DNA of 64,000 nucleotides from Flammeovirgaceae bacterium SG7u.111 (GTDB lineage: Bacteria; Bacteroidota; Bacteroidia; Cytophagales; Flammeovirgaceae), in the NCBI GenBank assembly GCA_034044135.1, contig CP139021.1:5037635-5101634 (forward strand). The letters are read 5' to 3'. Below, piece after piece: positions 1 through 8,201 of this stretch. A program made the position numbers and the translations under genes. The notes below the pieces were generated by a model that had not been told where the DNA came from, made no database searches, and saw only the letters and a list, made by a program, of their open reading frames with translations. The first letter of the stretch is position 1. Each line of letters starts with the position of its first letter.

Positions 1-965
1 ACATTTGGGCTAAAAGGGAAATTTACTCACTAGCTATAATCCAACATTACCAATTACAGGCTTCTTACCTATTAGACTATATCATTGTCACAAACCGTGA
101 TATAGTCTACTGTTTGTTCAATAAAACTAAAATAGTAATATAATTGATATTCAATTATACAATCACCAAATGTGAATGTAACCCAAGCCTATCAAGACAA
201 GTTCGACACCGACTAGCTGGACAAAATGAGACATTTCGTAAATTCAACAATAGAGGTGTTTAATTTAAAAGGATAATCTACGATCAACTTATAAAGATTG
301 GGGACTTCATTTTCTTTGTACAGCCCATTGTGATACAATTCAAGCACTTAATAACGAAGACGCTATATCAATTCCGAATCTATAGAATGTAAAACCCTAT
401 TTATTATCAATGACCCAAATCAATTGCCTTTGATATACCTTCCCTTTTTTATGACACCTCTACTCCAACAAGTCAAATCTTAATAAAACCTCTTTGCTAA
501 GCTGAACATGAAGAAGCTACCCTGCTATTAAGCTCAAATATGTTCTACAAATCTAAAGAAATCCCAATTGCAGAATATTCATATTTTTTAAAATGCTTTC
601 ATCTAAAAATTTTACAGTATTTTTAGCTAAAAAACGCTTAACAAAAAACAAATATTATTAAAGTTATATTTATCATATCATAAATACAACTTCAATAAAT
701 GCAACTAATTATCAAAATACATCTATTATATCAACTTTTTTATACTTGTTAATAATACCAAACAAACAATAAAAATATTGTATAATAGTTATAACAATGA
801 TTATTTATCATTCTTTTTGTGATATCATTTTTTTTAGAGTCATATATACACCTCCACTTTCTAATGAATAAATATTCATCACACCACAGAGAAAGCAATT
901 AACAAAACTCAAGCACAAATCATATTAGAATAATACAATTTTAAACACAATAAAAAAACCAAGTA
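1..965. other. AT-rich gene-free stretch upstream of the fibre/RHS operon
   Basis: No convincing gene is seen on either strand; reading frames are short and interrupted. It holds one strong inverted repeat near its left end (listed separately) and becomes very AT-rich from about 590 to 965, as expected for a promoter region of the operon that starts at 966. I could not find a clean Bacteroidota promoter (TTG, about 20 bases, TAnnTTTG), so no promoter is called. Confidence 0.6.
73..109. repeat. 12-bp perfect inverted repeat
   Basis: TAGACTATATCA at 73-84 is the exact reverse complement of 98-109, with a 13-base loop. No T-tract follows on the plus strand, so it is not a classical terminator for plus-strand transcription. 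It could be an RNA hairpin ending an upstream gene or a protein-binding site. Confidence 0.5.
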
Positions 966-2102
966 ATGATTTCAAAACCGATAATAAGCACCCTACTACT
1001 AACATCTATATTCACCCTTTTTATTGGCTCTACTGCCAATGCTCAGTGGGACGGCACATCAGGCAAACAATACTTCATGGGGAATGTGGGGATTGGGACG
1101 AGTACGCCTGCCTACTTGTTAGACATAAAGGGTATATCGAATAATGATAATCTTTTTAGAATCAAAGCATATGATTCTAGTAGTGATTATTTATCAATCT
1201 CAAATTCGACCTCCCAGCCTAGCCAGTTTATACCAATGATCAAAGGGTTTCATGATACCGACCTTCGACAAGCTTTAATATTAGTAGGTGAGATAGGGAG
1301 CAATAATGATGCAGGTAGCGAACCTGTAATGGTTTTTGATTCTAGACTGACTGGAGGTGAAATCACAGCAAGACCACTTTTTGGCTGGGCAAGCAAAGGA
1401 GAGAGAAAAATGATTATGGATGCTGATGGTAGTTTAGGGATAAGTGTTAGTTCACCATCTGCCGCACTACACGTCGCTTCTTATAAGGTAGATGCAGGTG
1501 GAACAAAATTAGCCGCAGTATTAGGAAATGACTGGAACTCTTGGACAGCTTTTGGCTCGCCAAATGGAGGTAGGATTAGGGGCTCGGGAGAAGGGTATTT
1601 AGTTTTAGAATCAAACCCGAATGGTATTGATAGAAGAGTATTAATAAATAGCAAGTCCTCTGGTGATGTATTAATAGCACATGGAGGTGGTAATGTAATT
1701 GTTGGTTCATTAGATGGGGTTGACATATCAAAACTTAATAGTGGGTTTAATCTTTTTGTTCGTAAGGGCATCATGGCCGAAAAAGTAAAAGTAGCATTAA
1801 AAAGCGGCTGGTCAGACTTCGTATTCGAAGAAAACTACGCCCTCCCCTCCCTCTCCAAAGTAGAAAGCTATATACAAGAAAACCACCACTTGCAGGATAT
1901 CCCCTCTGCCAAAGAAGTAGAAGAAAACGGCATCAACCTAGGTGAGATGGACGCTAAGCTCCTTCAAAAGATTGAGGAACTCATGCTTTATACCATTGAG
2001 CAGGAGAAAGCTATAAAGCTTCAACAAAGTAAAATTCAAAAACAAGATCGAGAAATCTCTGAATTGAAAAACTTAGTCAACCAACTTATAAACAAACAAT
2101 AA
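966..2102 (+). CDS. Secreted tail-fibre-like protein 1
   Basis: 378 residues. An N-terminal Sec signal (hydrophobic about 5-25, ending near ANAQ) is followed by an NVGIGTSTP motif with LLDIKG. This motif is typical of Bacteroidota phage-tail-fibre-like proteins and probably marks short beta-helical repeats. The last 110 residues form a conserved module (W-x-D-F-V-F, Y-A-L-P, HLQDIPSA, LGEMDAKLLQKIEE) passing into a Glu/Lys/Gln coiled coil. First gene of a plus-strand run with gaps of 1-66 bases. Residues about 200-274 are encoded by DNA identical to the next gene. The family is thought to be surface-exposed and possibly trimeric, by analogy with tail fibres; the exact role is unknown. There is no type IX sorting domain. 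Confidence 0.8.
   Translation: MISKPIISTLLLTSIFTLFIGSTANAQWDGTSGKQYFMGNVGIGTSTPAYLLDIKGISNNDNLFRIKAYDSSSDYLSISNSTSQPSQFIPMIKGFHDTDLRQALILVGEIGSNNDAGSEPVMVFDSRLTGGEITARPLFGWASKGERKMIMDADGSLGISVSSPSAALHVASYKVDAGGTKLAAVLGNDWNSWTAFGSPNGGRIRGSGEGYLVLESNPNGIDRRVLINSKSSGDVLIAHGGGNVIVGSLDGVDISKLNSGFNLFVRKGIMAEKVKVALKSGWSDFVFEENYALPSLSKVESYIQENHHLQDIPSAKEVEENGINLGEMDAKLLQKIEELMLYTIEQEKAIKLQQSKIQKQDREISELKNLVNQLINKQ
1564..1786 (+). repeat. 223-bp segment identical to 2762-2984
   Basis: This segment of fibre gene 1 matches the corresponding part of fibre gene 2 base for base at an offset of 1198. The surrounding bases match less well on the left (1501-1563, several differences) and diverge at silent sites on the right. 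Identity at synonymous sites indicates very recent gene conversion or duplication. Confidence 0.9.
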
Positions 2103-2115
2103 TCCTCTTGTCAAA

Positions 2116-3351
2116 ATGAAAAATTTTATACTGACTATCTCCTTTTTGTTGGCTTATATCTCAATTTATGGGCAACAAGTAAATGTATCCTATTTAAACC
2201 CAACCCATTCAGACTCTGCTAAAGTGGTTTATGAATTTTTAAGATTAGGGACTTCAAGTAATTACTGGGGAGGTTTAATGCATAATATTTCATCCACTTC
2301 TTATGGTAATGGTGAGGATTTTTCAATTTTTACATATGGCAATCGTGATATGACCTTTCGCACTGGAACAGGAAACTTTATCATATTTCCAAGTGATGGA
2401 GGAAAAGTTGGAATTGGCACCTCAAACCCACAATCAAAGTTACACATATCTACTACTAATTCTAATGCATTTATCTACTCTCAAACAGGAGGTGTCAATG
2501 GCTCACTGATGAAAATTGGTGCAGTCAGTTCAAATGGAATGAAAGAAGCCCAAATTCAGTATGAAGGAAGATTTGGACTATACAATGTGGGCACATCGTC
2601 ATTTAGCATGACAATTGACGAAGAGGGCTATGTTGGGATTGGTTATAAATATCCTAAAGCAGGTCTTCATGTCGCCAAGTACAGCACTCTTGAGGATGGA
2701 ACAAAATTAGCCGCAGTATTAGGAAATGACTGGAACTCTTGGACAACTTTTGGATCTGTAGATGGAGGTAGGATTAGGGGCTCGGGAGAAGGGTATTTAG
2801 TTTTAGAATCAAACCCGAATGGTATTGATAGAAGAGTATTAATAAATAGCAAGTCCTCTGGTGATGTATTAATAGCACATGGAGGTGGTAATGTAATTGT
2901 TGGTTCATTAGATGGGGTTGACATATCAAAACTTAATAGTGGGTTTAATCTTTTTGTTCGTAAGGGCATCATGGCCGAAAAAGTCAAGGTAGCCTTAAAA
3001 AGCGGCTGGTCAGACTTCGTATTCGATGAAAACTACGCCCTCCCCACCCTCTCCGAAGTAGAAAGCTTTATCCAAGAAAACAATCACCTACAAGACATCC
3101 CCTCTGCCAAGGAAGTGGAAGAACACGGCATCAACTTAGGCGAGATGGACGCCAAACTCCTCCAAAAGATCGAGGAATTGATGCTTTATACCATTGAGCA
3201 GGAGAAGAAAATCGAGAAGCAAGTTGCAAAAATTCAAAAGCTTGAAGATGAGAATTTGGAGCTGAAAAAACAGCAAGAGAAAATCAATAAACAAGAAGAG
3301 AAAATAGAAACCCTAGAGAAGTTGGTCAACCAGCTACTTGAAAAAGAATAA
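2116..3351 (+). CDS. Secreted tail-fibre-like protein 2
   Basis: 411 residues, starting 13 bases after the previous stop. It has a signal peptide (hydrophobic about 4-18, ending near IYGQQ), then a unique N-terminal region, a KVGIGTSNP motif with KLHIS, a degenerate second copy (YVGIGYKYP), the block shared with fibre gene 1, and the conserved C-terminal module with DIPSAKEVEE and LGEMDAKLLQKIEE. The C-terminal coiled coil is longer than in protein 1 (about 355-411, rich in KQEEKIE-type heptads). The N-terminal third is unrelated to protein 1 while the middle is identical at the DNA level, so the gene is a mosaic. Probably exported and displayed at the surface; the receptor or ligand is unknown. 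Confidence 0.8.
   Translation: MKNFILTISFLLAYISIYGQQVNVSYLNPTHSDSAKVVYEFLRLGTSSNYWGGLMHNISSTSYGNGEDFSIFTYGNRDMTFRTGTGNFIIFPSDGGKVGIGTSNPQSKLHISTTNSNAFIYSQTGGVNGSLMKIGAVSSNGMKEAQIQYEGRFGLYNVGTSSFSMTIDEEGYVGIGYKYPKAGLHVAKYSTLEDGTKLAAVLGNDWNSWTTFGSVDGGRIRGSGEGYLVLESNPNGIDRRVLINSKSSGDVLIAHGGGNVIVGSLDGVDISKLNSGFNLFVRKGIMAEKVKVALKSGWSDFVFDENYALPTLSEVESFIQENNHLQDIPSAKEVEEHGINLGEMDAKLLQKIEELMLYTIEQEKKIEKQVAKIQKLEDENLELKKQQEKINKQEEKIETLEKLVNQLLEKE
2762..2984 (+). repeat. 223-bp segment identical to 1564-1786
   Basis: Second copy of the perfect repeat, inside fibre gene 2 (see 1564-1786). It ends in the codons for AEKV, where the two genes begin to differ at silent positions. Confidence 0.9.
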
Positions 3352-3385
3352 ACCTTAAACTGAATTTAACAAATACTTTCAACCA

Positions 3386-4411
3386 ATGAACAAACTACTC
3401 TTTTATATCATCTCTTTTTTAGGGATATTGGTATTTGCCGGTATCAGCCATGCCTACAGCCAAGATTATTTTACTTTAACAAATAGGCCTGACCAGCCTA
3501 GGGGAAGCTTCACTATCAATGGCGATGCAAGCATCTTTTACCCAGTAGTTTTCACAGGTTCCAATGCCAATAATAACAATAGCCCTGTCTCCTTGCAGAT
3601 TTATAGGAATAATGTTCATGAAAATGGAAGTTGGACTGGCACCTGCGACGTGCGGATCATGTATACCTCATCCAACTGGGGGCATAACAATCGACATTAC
3701 CAAGCGTATGTTACGCAACTAAAAGGAAGAGGTGAAAATGAATTGCCCTTGGTCTCTGATATATTACCAACCTACAAATCAGACAGGATAATCATTTGGC
3801 TGAGGGGAGGAGGAATAACCTACTATTGGACGAGTACTGATGAGATAATAGTTCCCAGTACAGAAAATACTTGGGGCAACAATAATCAAGTTACTACCCC
3901 ACAAGGGGAGATATTCACCACTAAGTCCAAGATAGAGGACAAGTTCAAACCCAACAGTGTACTTGTACATACCGGAAGAATCTCTGGGGCTTCATTAACA
4001 GGAGGTTCTGCATCAATTGGAGTTGATAACCTTTCAATTCCAGAAGGATACAAATTAGCCGTTGGTGGAAAAGCAATTATGGAAGAAGTGAAAGTGGAAC
4101 TTGAAGAGAATTGGCCAGATTATGTCTTCGAAGAAAACTACGCCCTCCCCACCCTCTCCGAAGTAGAAAGCTACATACAAGAAAACAATCACCTACAGGA
4201 CATCCCCTCTGCCAAAGAAGTGGAAGCAAACGGCATCAACCTAGGTGAAATGGACGCCAAGCTCCTCCAAAAGATCGAAGAACTGATGCTTTATACTATT
4301 GAGCAGGAGAAGAAGATTGAAAAACAGGAGAAAGAAATCACTGAGCTAAAAAAACAAGAGGAAGAAATTAAAGAACTAAAAAAATTAGTCCACCAGCTTA
4401 TTGAAAAATAA
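3386..4411 (+). CDS. Secreted tail-fibre-like protein 3
   Basis: 341 residues with a signal peptide (hydrophobic about 4-22, ending near SHAYS). The N-terminal two thirds match neither neighbour and contain no clear VGIGT repeat, only a weak related GSASIGVDN stretch near residue 210. It shares the C-terminal module: EEVKVELEENW, Y-A-L-P-T-L-S-E-V-E, HLQDIPSAKEV, LGEMDAKLLQKIEE, then a short heptad coiled coil to residue 341. The conserved end uses GC-richer codons than the rest. Gap to the previous gene is 34 bases. I infer that the shared C-terminus anchors or trimerises the protein while the N-terminus is the variable functional head. Function unknown. Confidence 0.75.
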   Translation: MNKLLFYIISFLGILVFAGISHAYSQDYFTLTNRPDQPRGSFTINGDASIFYPVVFTGSNANNNNSPVSLQIYRNNVHENGSWTGTCDVRIMYTSSNWGHNNRHYQAYVTQLKGRGENELPLVSDILPTYKSDRIIIWLRGGGITYYWTSTDEIIVPSTENTWGNNNQVTTPQGEIFTTKSKIEDKFKPNSVLVHTGRISGASLTGGSASIGVDNLSIPEGYKLAVGGKAIMEEVKVELEENWPDYVFEENYALPTLSEVESYIQENNHLQDIPSAKEVEANGINLGEMDAKLLQKIEELMLYTIEQEKKIEKQEKEITELKKQEEEIKELKKLVHQLIEK

Positions 4412-4438
4412 TAACCCTTTAATAAAAAAAATCCGACT

Positions 4439-5884
4439 ATGAAAAAGAATTTACTATTGATTTTGGCAATACATTTTGTCTGTCAATTTGCAAATGCTCA
4501 AGACCAAAACCTGCCTTTAAATAATTTTATAGGTTTCGTGAAACCTGACGGTTCTGAAAGGTTCACATATAATGGGCAATCAATTGGACAATACTCTTTG
4601 GGATGGTACAATTTAAACCTATCATCTCCAGAAGCAAGAATGTCAGGGTATGGAGGGATTAAATTCTTCACAAATATGACCCCAAGGCTTTCCATAACAA
4701 AAAGTGGTTTTTTAGGAGTAGGGACAACAACACCTGAAGCAAAATTTGAGATTCAACACACAGGAACAATTGGAGGAAAATGGAATCCATCTTCAAGCTA
4801 TTTTAAGTTAAGTGACGGCTCAATTTCGATGATCATGGATAACAACGAAATATATACGAATAACTCACTTAATTTAGGAGCATCAAATGATATAAAATTA
4901 AGTACGGTCGATGCAAGCTCATCTACTTTAAGGTTTATAATTACAAATGCAGGAAAGGTTGGAGTAGGTACTTCCAGCCCAAAGGCAACTTTCCATGTAA
5001 ATGGAGATTACTATGGTAAAGGGCATATGTTTTTACATGCCTATGAAGGTGAGGGGAGCTCGGGTACTGCTTATATCCAAGCAAGAGACTTTTCAAACTC
5101 TTCAAATATTAATTTACGATTCAGAACTCAACAAAATGGGGTTCTCAATGAGGTAATGATTTTAACCCCAAACGGTAGGGTTGGAATAGGCAAAGACCCT
5201 ATGCACCCCCTTGATATTGAAGGTTCATTCAGAATGGGGAGTAGAGATAATAGCATTAAGAATAGTAAGCTCATAATCGATGGTCCAAATGCAATTCCAA
5301 ATGCAAATGAAAAAATCAATCGCGAAATCTCTTTTGAATACCTTGCCGCAGGGAAAGCCAAAATAAGATCATACAGAGGTGGTTCTTGGGATACTTACCT
5401 AGACTTTATGACATCAGAAGGCTCAAATTCTGGTGGCGAACCAAAAGTGCGAATGCATATAGCGGGAGATGGCAAAGTTCGAATAGGTGATGATAATCTC
5501 AATATCTCAAGCAACGACTACAAGCTTTTTGTAGAAACGGGAATCATCTCGGAAAAAGTTAAGGTAGCTGTAAAAGAAAATTGGGCAGACTTCGTATTCG
5601 AAGAAAACTACGCACTCCCCACCCTCTCAGAAGTTGAAAGCTTCATCCAAGAAAACCACCACTTGCAGGACATCCCCTCTGCCAAAGAAGTGGAAGCAAA
5701 TGGCATTGACCTAGGCGAGATGGATGCAAAGCTCCTACAAAAAATCGAAGAACTAACCCTCTACACCATTGAGCAGCAAAAGGAGATAGAAGCTTTAAAG
5801 AAAAAGAATACCGAGCTTCAAAAGCAACAGGAAATGATCGGGTCGCTCCTTGAGAGGATCGAAAAGCTCGAAGGAAGGGAATAG
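4439..5884 (+). CDS. Secreted tail-fibre-like protein 4
   Basis: 481 residues, the longest of the four paralogues. The signal peptide ends near ANAQD. At least four tail-fibre-type repeats can be seen, each a glycine turn, a VGIG/VGVG-like motif and a following short strand: FLGVGTTTPEA, KVGVGTSSPKA, RVGIGKDPMHP and KVRIGDDN. The C-terminal module (WADFVFEENY, HLQDIPSAKEV, LGEMDAKLLQKIEE) is followed by a coiled coil rich in K, E and Q. It ends 66 bases before the GC-rich barrel gene. Predicted to be exported; the role as adhesin, fibre or decorating protein is inferred only from repeat type and context. Confidence 0.8.
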   Translation: MKKNLLLILAIHFVCQFANAQDQNLPLNNFIGFVKPDGSERFTYNGQSIGQYSLGWYNLNLSSPEARMSGYGGIKFFTNMTPRLSITKSGFLGVGTTTPEAKFEIQHTGTIGGKWNPSSSYFKLSDGSISMIMDNNEIYTNNSLNLGASNDIKLSTVDASSSTLRFIITNAGKVGVGTSSPKATFHVNGDYYGKGHMFLHAYEGEGSSGTAYIQARDFSNSSNINLRFRTQQNGVLNEVMILTPNGRVGIGKDPMHPLDIEGSFRMGSRDNSIKNSKLIIDGPNAIPNANEKINREISFEYLAAGKAKIRSYRGGSWDTYLDFMTSEGSNSGGEPKVRMHIAGDGKVRIGDDNLNISSNDYKLFVETGIISEKVKVAVKENWADFVFEENYALPTLSEVESFIQENHHLQDIPSAKEVEANGIDLGEMDAKLLQKIEELTLYTIEQQKEIEALKKKNTELQKQQEMIGSLLERIEKLEGRE

Positions 5885-5916
5885 CCCGAAAATCTCAAAC
5901 CAAACAACAAACTTTA

Positions 5917-5932
5917 GGCAGGGCAGCCTGCC
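5917..5932 (+). promoter_or_regulatory. Short GC-rich hairpin before the barrel-repeat gene
   Basis: GGCAGG, loop GCAG, CCTGCC: a perfect 6-bp stem 18 bases before the ATG at 5951 and at the point where base composition changes from AT-rich to GC-rich. It lacks a T-tract, so it is not a terminator. It may influence translation or mRNA processing of the downstream gene, or simply mark a recombination junction. Confidence 0.35.
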
Positions 5933-5950
5933 GACTAAGAACAAACATTG

Positions 5951-8170
5951 ATGCCCGTTAAAAGCACCGCCCTCTTGCTAACGATATTCTTGGCAGCTTG
6001 CCTAAGCACTGCCCCTGCCCCGCTATGCGCCCAAGAAATTGGCCAAAAATGGGGATTGGGCAGCCTGTTCCAAAAAAACAAGCCGGCACAAGGGCCAGCG
6101 GGCGACCAATTAGGCCTGCCCGGCACCAACGGAGCCGGCAAGGATATCCTGGGCGACACGCTCCCGAGCAAATGGTCGATCGAGGGGAACTTCAGTATTA
6201 GCAACGCACAGCCGTTCTCGGCGAACATCTCTCCGCTCGTCTCTTATCGCTTGGACTCGACCTGGACTTTCGGGCTGGGGCCGGTGCTCAACTTCAGCCA
6301 AGCCGCCGGGGACGGGGAACTGCCCCAGTCTATCAGCTACGGGTATGGCCTGCGGACTTTTGCGAGGATGAGGCCGTTCCAAAAGCTGCCCTTCCTCCAG
6401 GCCGAATACGAGGGGCTCTCCGACAAGGACAGCATAGGACAAAACATGTTCACTTCCTCCATATTGCTGGGAGCTGGGCATACCTTCAAGATCGACGGCC
6501 GGAACAACGTGACTATCTCGGTGATGAGGAACCTCAACTGGAGCGGGGCGAGCACCGCCTACCCCTCGCCATGGGCAATCCGGATGGGGCTGCAAGTACC
6601 CTTGGGCAGCGGGAAGAACAAGATCGACAAGGTTGACCCCGACTTCGTGGAAAAATACCGCGGGGGGATACCGCTCGATGCCAAGCTCGACCCTATCAGC
6701 TTTTTGCTGCAGCGGCTCAAGCTGGAAGGCACGGTCAGCGTGACGCCGGGCGACCCGCCCACCATCGACGTATCGCCCACCTTCAACTATAGCATAGATT
6801 CGAGCCTGAGCATAGGCGTAGGGCCTGCGCTCCAGTTCCAAAAAAGCCTGAGTTCCTTGGAAGACCTCTCCGTCATGAACTATGGCGGGCGGGCCTACCT
6901 CCGCTACCAACTGGGCAACAAACTGCCCTTCGCGCAAGTGGAATACGAGGGGATCAGCGCACTGGACAGTACGAGCACAAAGGGCGGGAGGAGCTTCGTC
7001 TCCTCGGTGATGCTGGGCGCGGGCTACGACCTCAAGCTCTCGAAGCTGGGCGGTGTGCAGCTCACCCTGCTCAGGAACCTCAGCTACGACGGCGTGACGC
7101 CCGTGCACAACAGCCCTTGGGTACTGCGCACGGGATGGACAACGGGCATGCCCGTGACCACCAGCTCGGCGGGGCTGCCCACCATGGACGCCATGGGGCT
7201 GCTACAGCTCCTCACCAAGACCTTCAACCTGGAAGGGAACTTCAGCATCATACCGGGAAGCCCCAACAAAGTGGAGCTATCCCCCATGTTCAATATCCCG
7301 ATAGACTCTGTGCTGAGCCTCGGGCTGGGCATCTCCTACCGCTTCGAGCAGGACAGCCTAGATTTCGCCAATAGGACGAACGAGCAATGGGGCGGCAGGG
7401 CCTACCTCCGCTACCGGCCAAAAGAGAAATGGCCCTATGCCCAATTGGAGGCAGAGGCGCTCAGCCGCAACATCGACAGCCTGGCCAGCGACACTTGGTA
7501 CAGGAACTGGGAAAGCGGCCTGCTACTGGGCGCGGGCTACGAGCTACAGGCAAAAGGCTGGGCCATAGGCCTTACGGTGCTCCGTGACCTTGGCTTGGGG
7601 GATAATAAAAACAGGCAAGCCTCCCCTTGGGTATGGCGCACCACGGTGAAAAAGCCCCTGCACAAGCCCAAGAAAAACTACATACCGGGCAAGTCGCCAC
7701 CGCCGGCGGCAAAGGAAGGAGACCCCGACAAGGAGCCGTTCTCCGAACGGATAGAGATAGAGGGGAACATCGGGCTGGTGCTCGGGCCCTCGCCGATGGT
7801 CGATTTCTCCCCGCTAGTCGGGTACAAGATAAAGGACTATTGGCTGGCGGGGCTGGGGCCCAGCTACCAGTTCCAGAAAGACGAGAAGACAAAAGAGGTG
7901 ACGCAGGTATTTGGGGGAAGGATGTTCACCCGGCTGGAGCCGGAAGAGGGCTACCCCTACCTGCAGGCCGAATACGAATATATGCGGGGGCAGACCGACA
8001 GCAACAGCCCCCGGACATGGAAAGGGGCACTGCTGCTTGGCGGGGGGGTAAACTTCCCCATAGGCAAGAAAGCCTCCTTCCTCATCACCGTGCTCAGGGA
8101 CGCTACCTGGGACCGGGAGACCTCCATCCGAAACGACCCCTGGGTCGTGAGGGCGGGATTGAAATTGTAA
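5951..8170 (+). CDS. Exported protein with four tandem beta-barrel-like repeats
   Basis: 739 residues from ATG 5951; a TTG just upstream (5948) is in frame but less likely. The N-terminus is a signal sequence (about 1-28, ending near LCAQE); a LAAC stretch at 14-17 leaves a lipoprotein possible. Four units of about 150-170 residues follow, each with EGN/EGT near its start, SP-x-x-x-Y/F, LGLGP-like turns, an arginine-rich strand (GGRAYLRY), an AxxEYE/AQLEAE strand, LLGAGY and a final strand with VLRNL before the S/N-PW-x-x-R-x-G end. Alternating aromatic/polar strands suggest outer-membrane barrel segments; the protein may be one large barrel or four domains. Strongly GC-rich compared with the genes on either side. 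No family is recognised with certainty. Confidence 0.65.
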   Translation: MPVKSTALLLTIFLAACLSTAPAPLCAQEIGQKWGLGSLFQKNKPAQGPAGDQLGLPGTNGAGKDILGDTLPSKWSIEGNFSISNAQPFSANISPLVSYRLDSTWTFGLGPVLNFSQAAGDGELPQSISYGYGLRTFARMRPFQKLPFLQAEYEGLSDKDSIGQNMFTSSILLGAGHTFKIDGRNNVTISVMRNLNWSGASTAYPSPWAIRMGLQVPLGSGKNKIDKVDPDFVEKYRGGIPLDAKLDPISFLLQRLKLEGTVSVTPGDPPTIDVSPTFNYSIDSSLSIGVGPALQFQKSLSSLEDLSVMNYGGRAYLRYQLGNKLPFAQVEYEGISALDSTSTKGGRSFVSSVMLGAGYDLKLSKLGGVQLTLLRNLSYDGVTPVHNSPWVLRTGWTTGMPVTTSSAGLPTMDAMGLLQLLTKTFNLEGNFSIIPGSPNKVELSPMFNIPIDSVLSLGLGISYRFEQDSLDFANRTNEQWGGRAYLRYRPKEKWPYAQLEAEALSRNIDSLASDTWYRNWESGLLLGAGYELQAKGWAIGLTVLRDLGLGDNKNRQASPWVWRTTVKKPLHKPKKNYIPGKSPPPAAKEGDPDKEPFSERIEIEGNIGLVLGPSPMVDFSPLVGYKIKDYWLAGLGPSYQFQKDEKTKEVTQVFGGRMFTRLEPEEGYPYLQAEYEYMRGQTDSNSPRTWKGALLLGGGVNFPIGKKASFLITVLRDATWDRETSIRNDPWVVRAGLKL

Positions 8171-8201
8171 AGAAAAATCAAAACAACTAATTCGATATAA
8201 A

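Noticed and set aside
6110-7108. 332-codon minus-strand frame in the barrel-repeat gene
   Set aside because: It is antisense to a gene with a signal peptide and four internal repeats; its openness results from high GC content.
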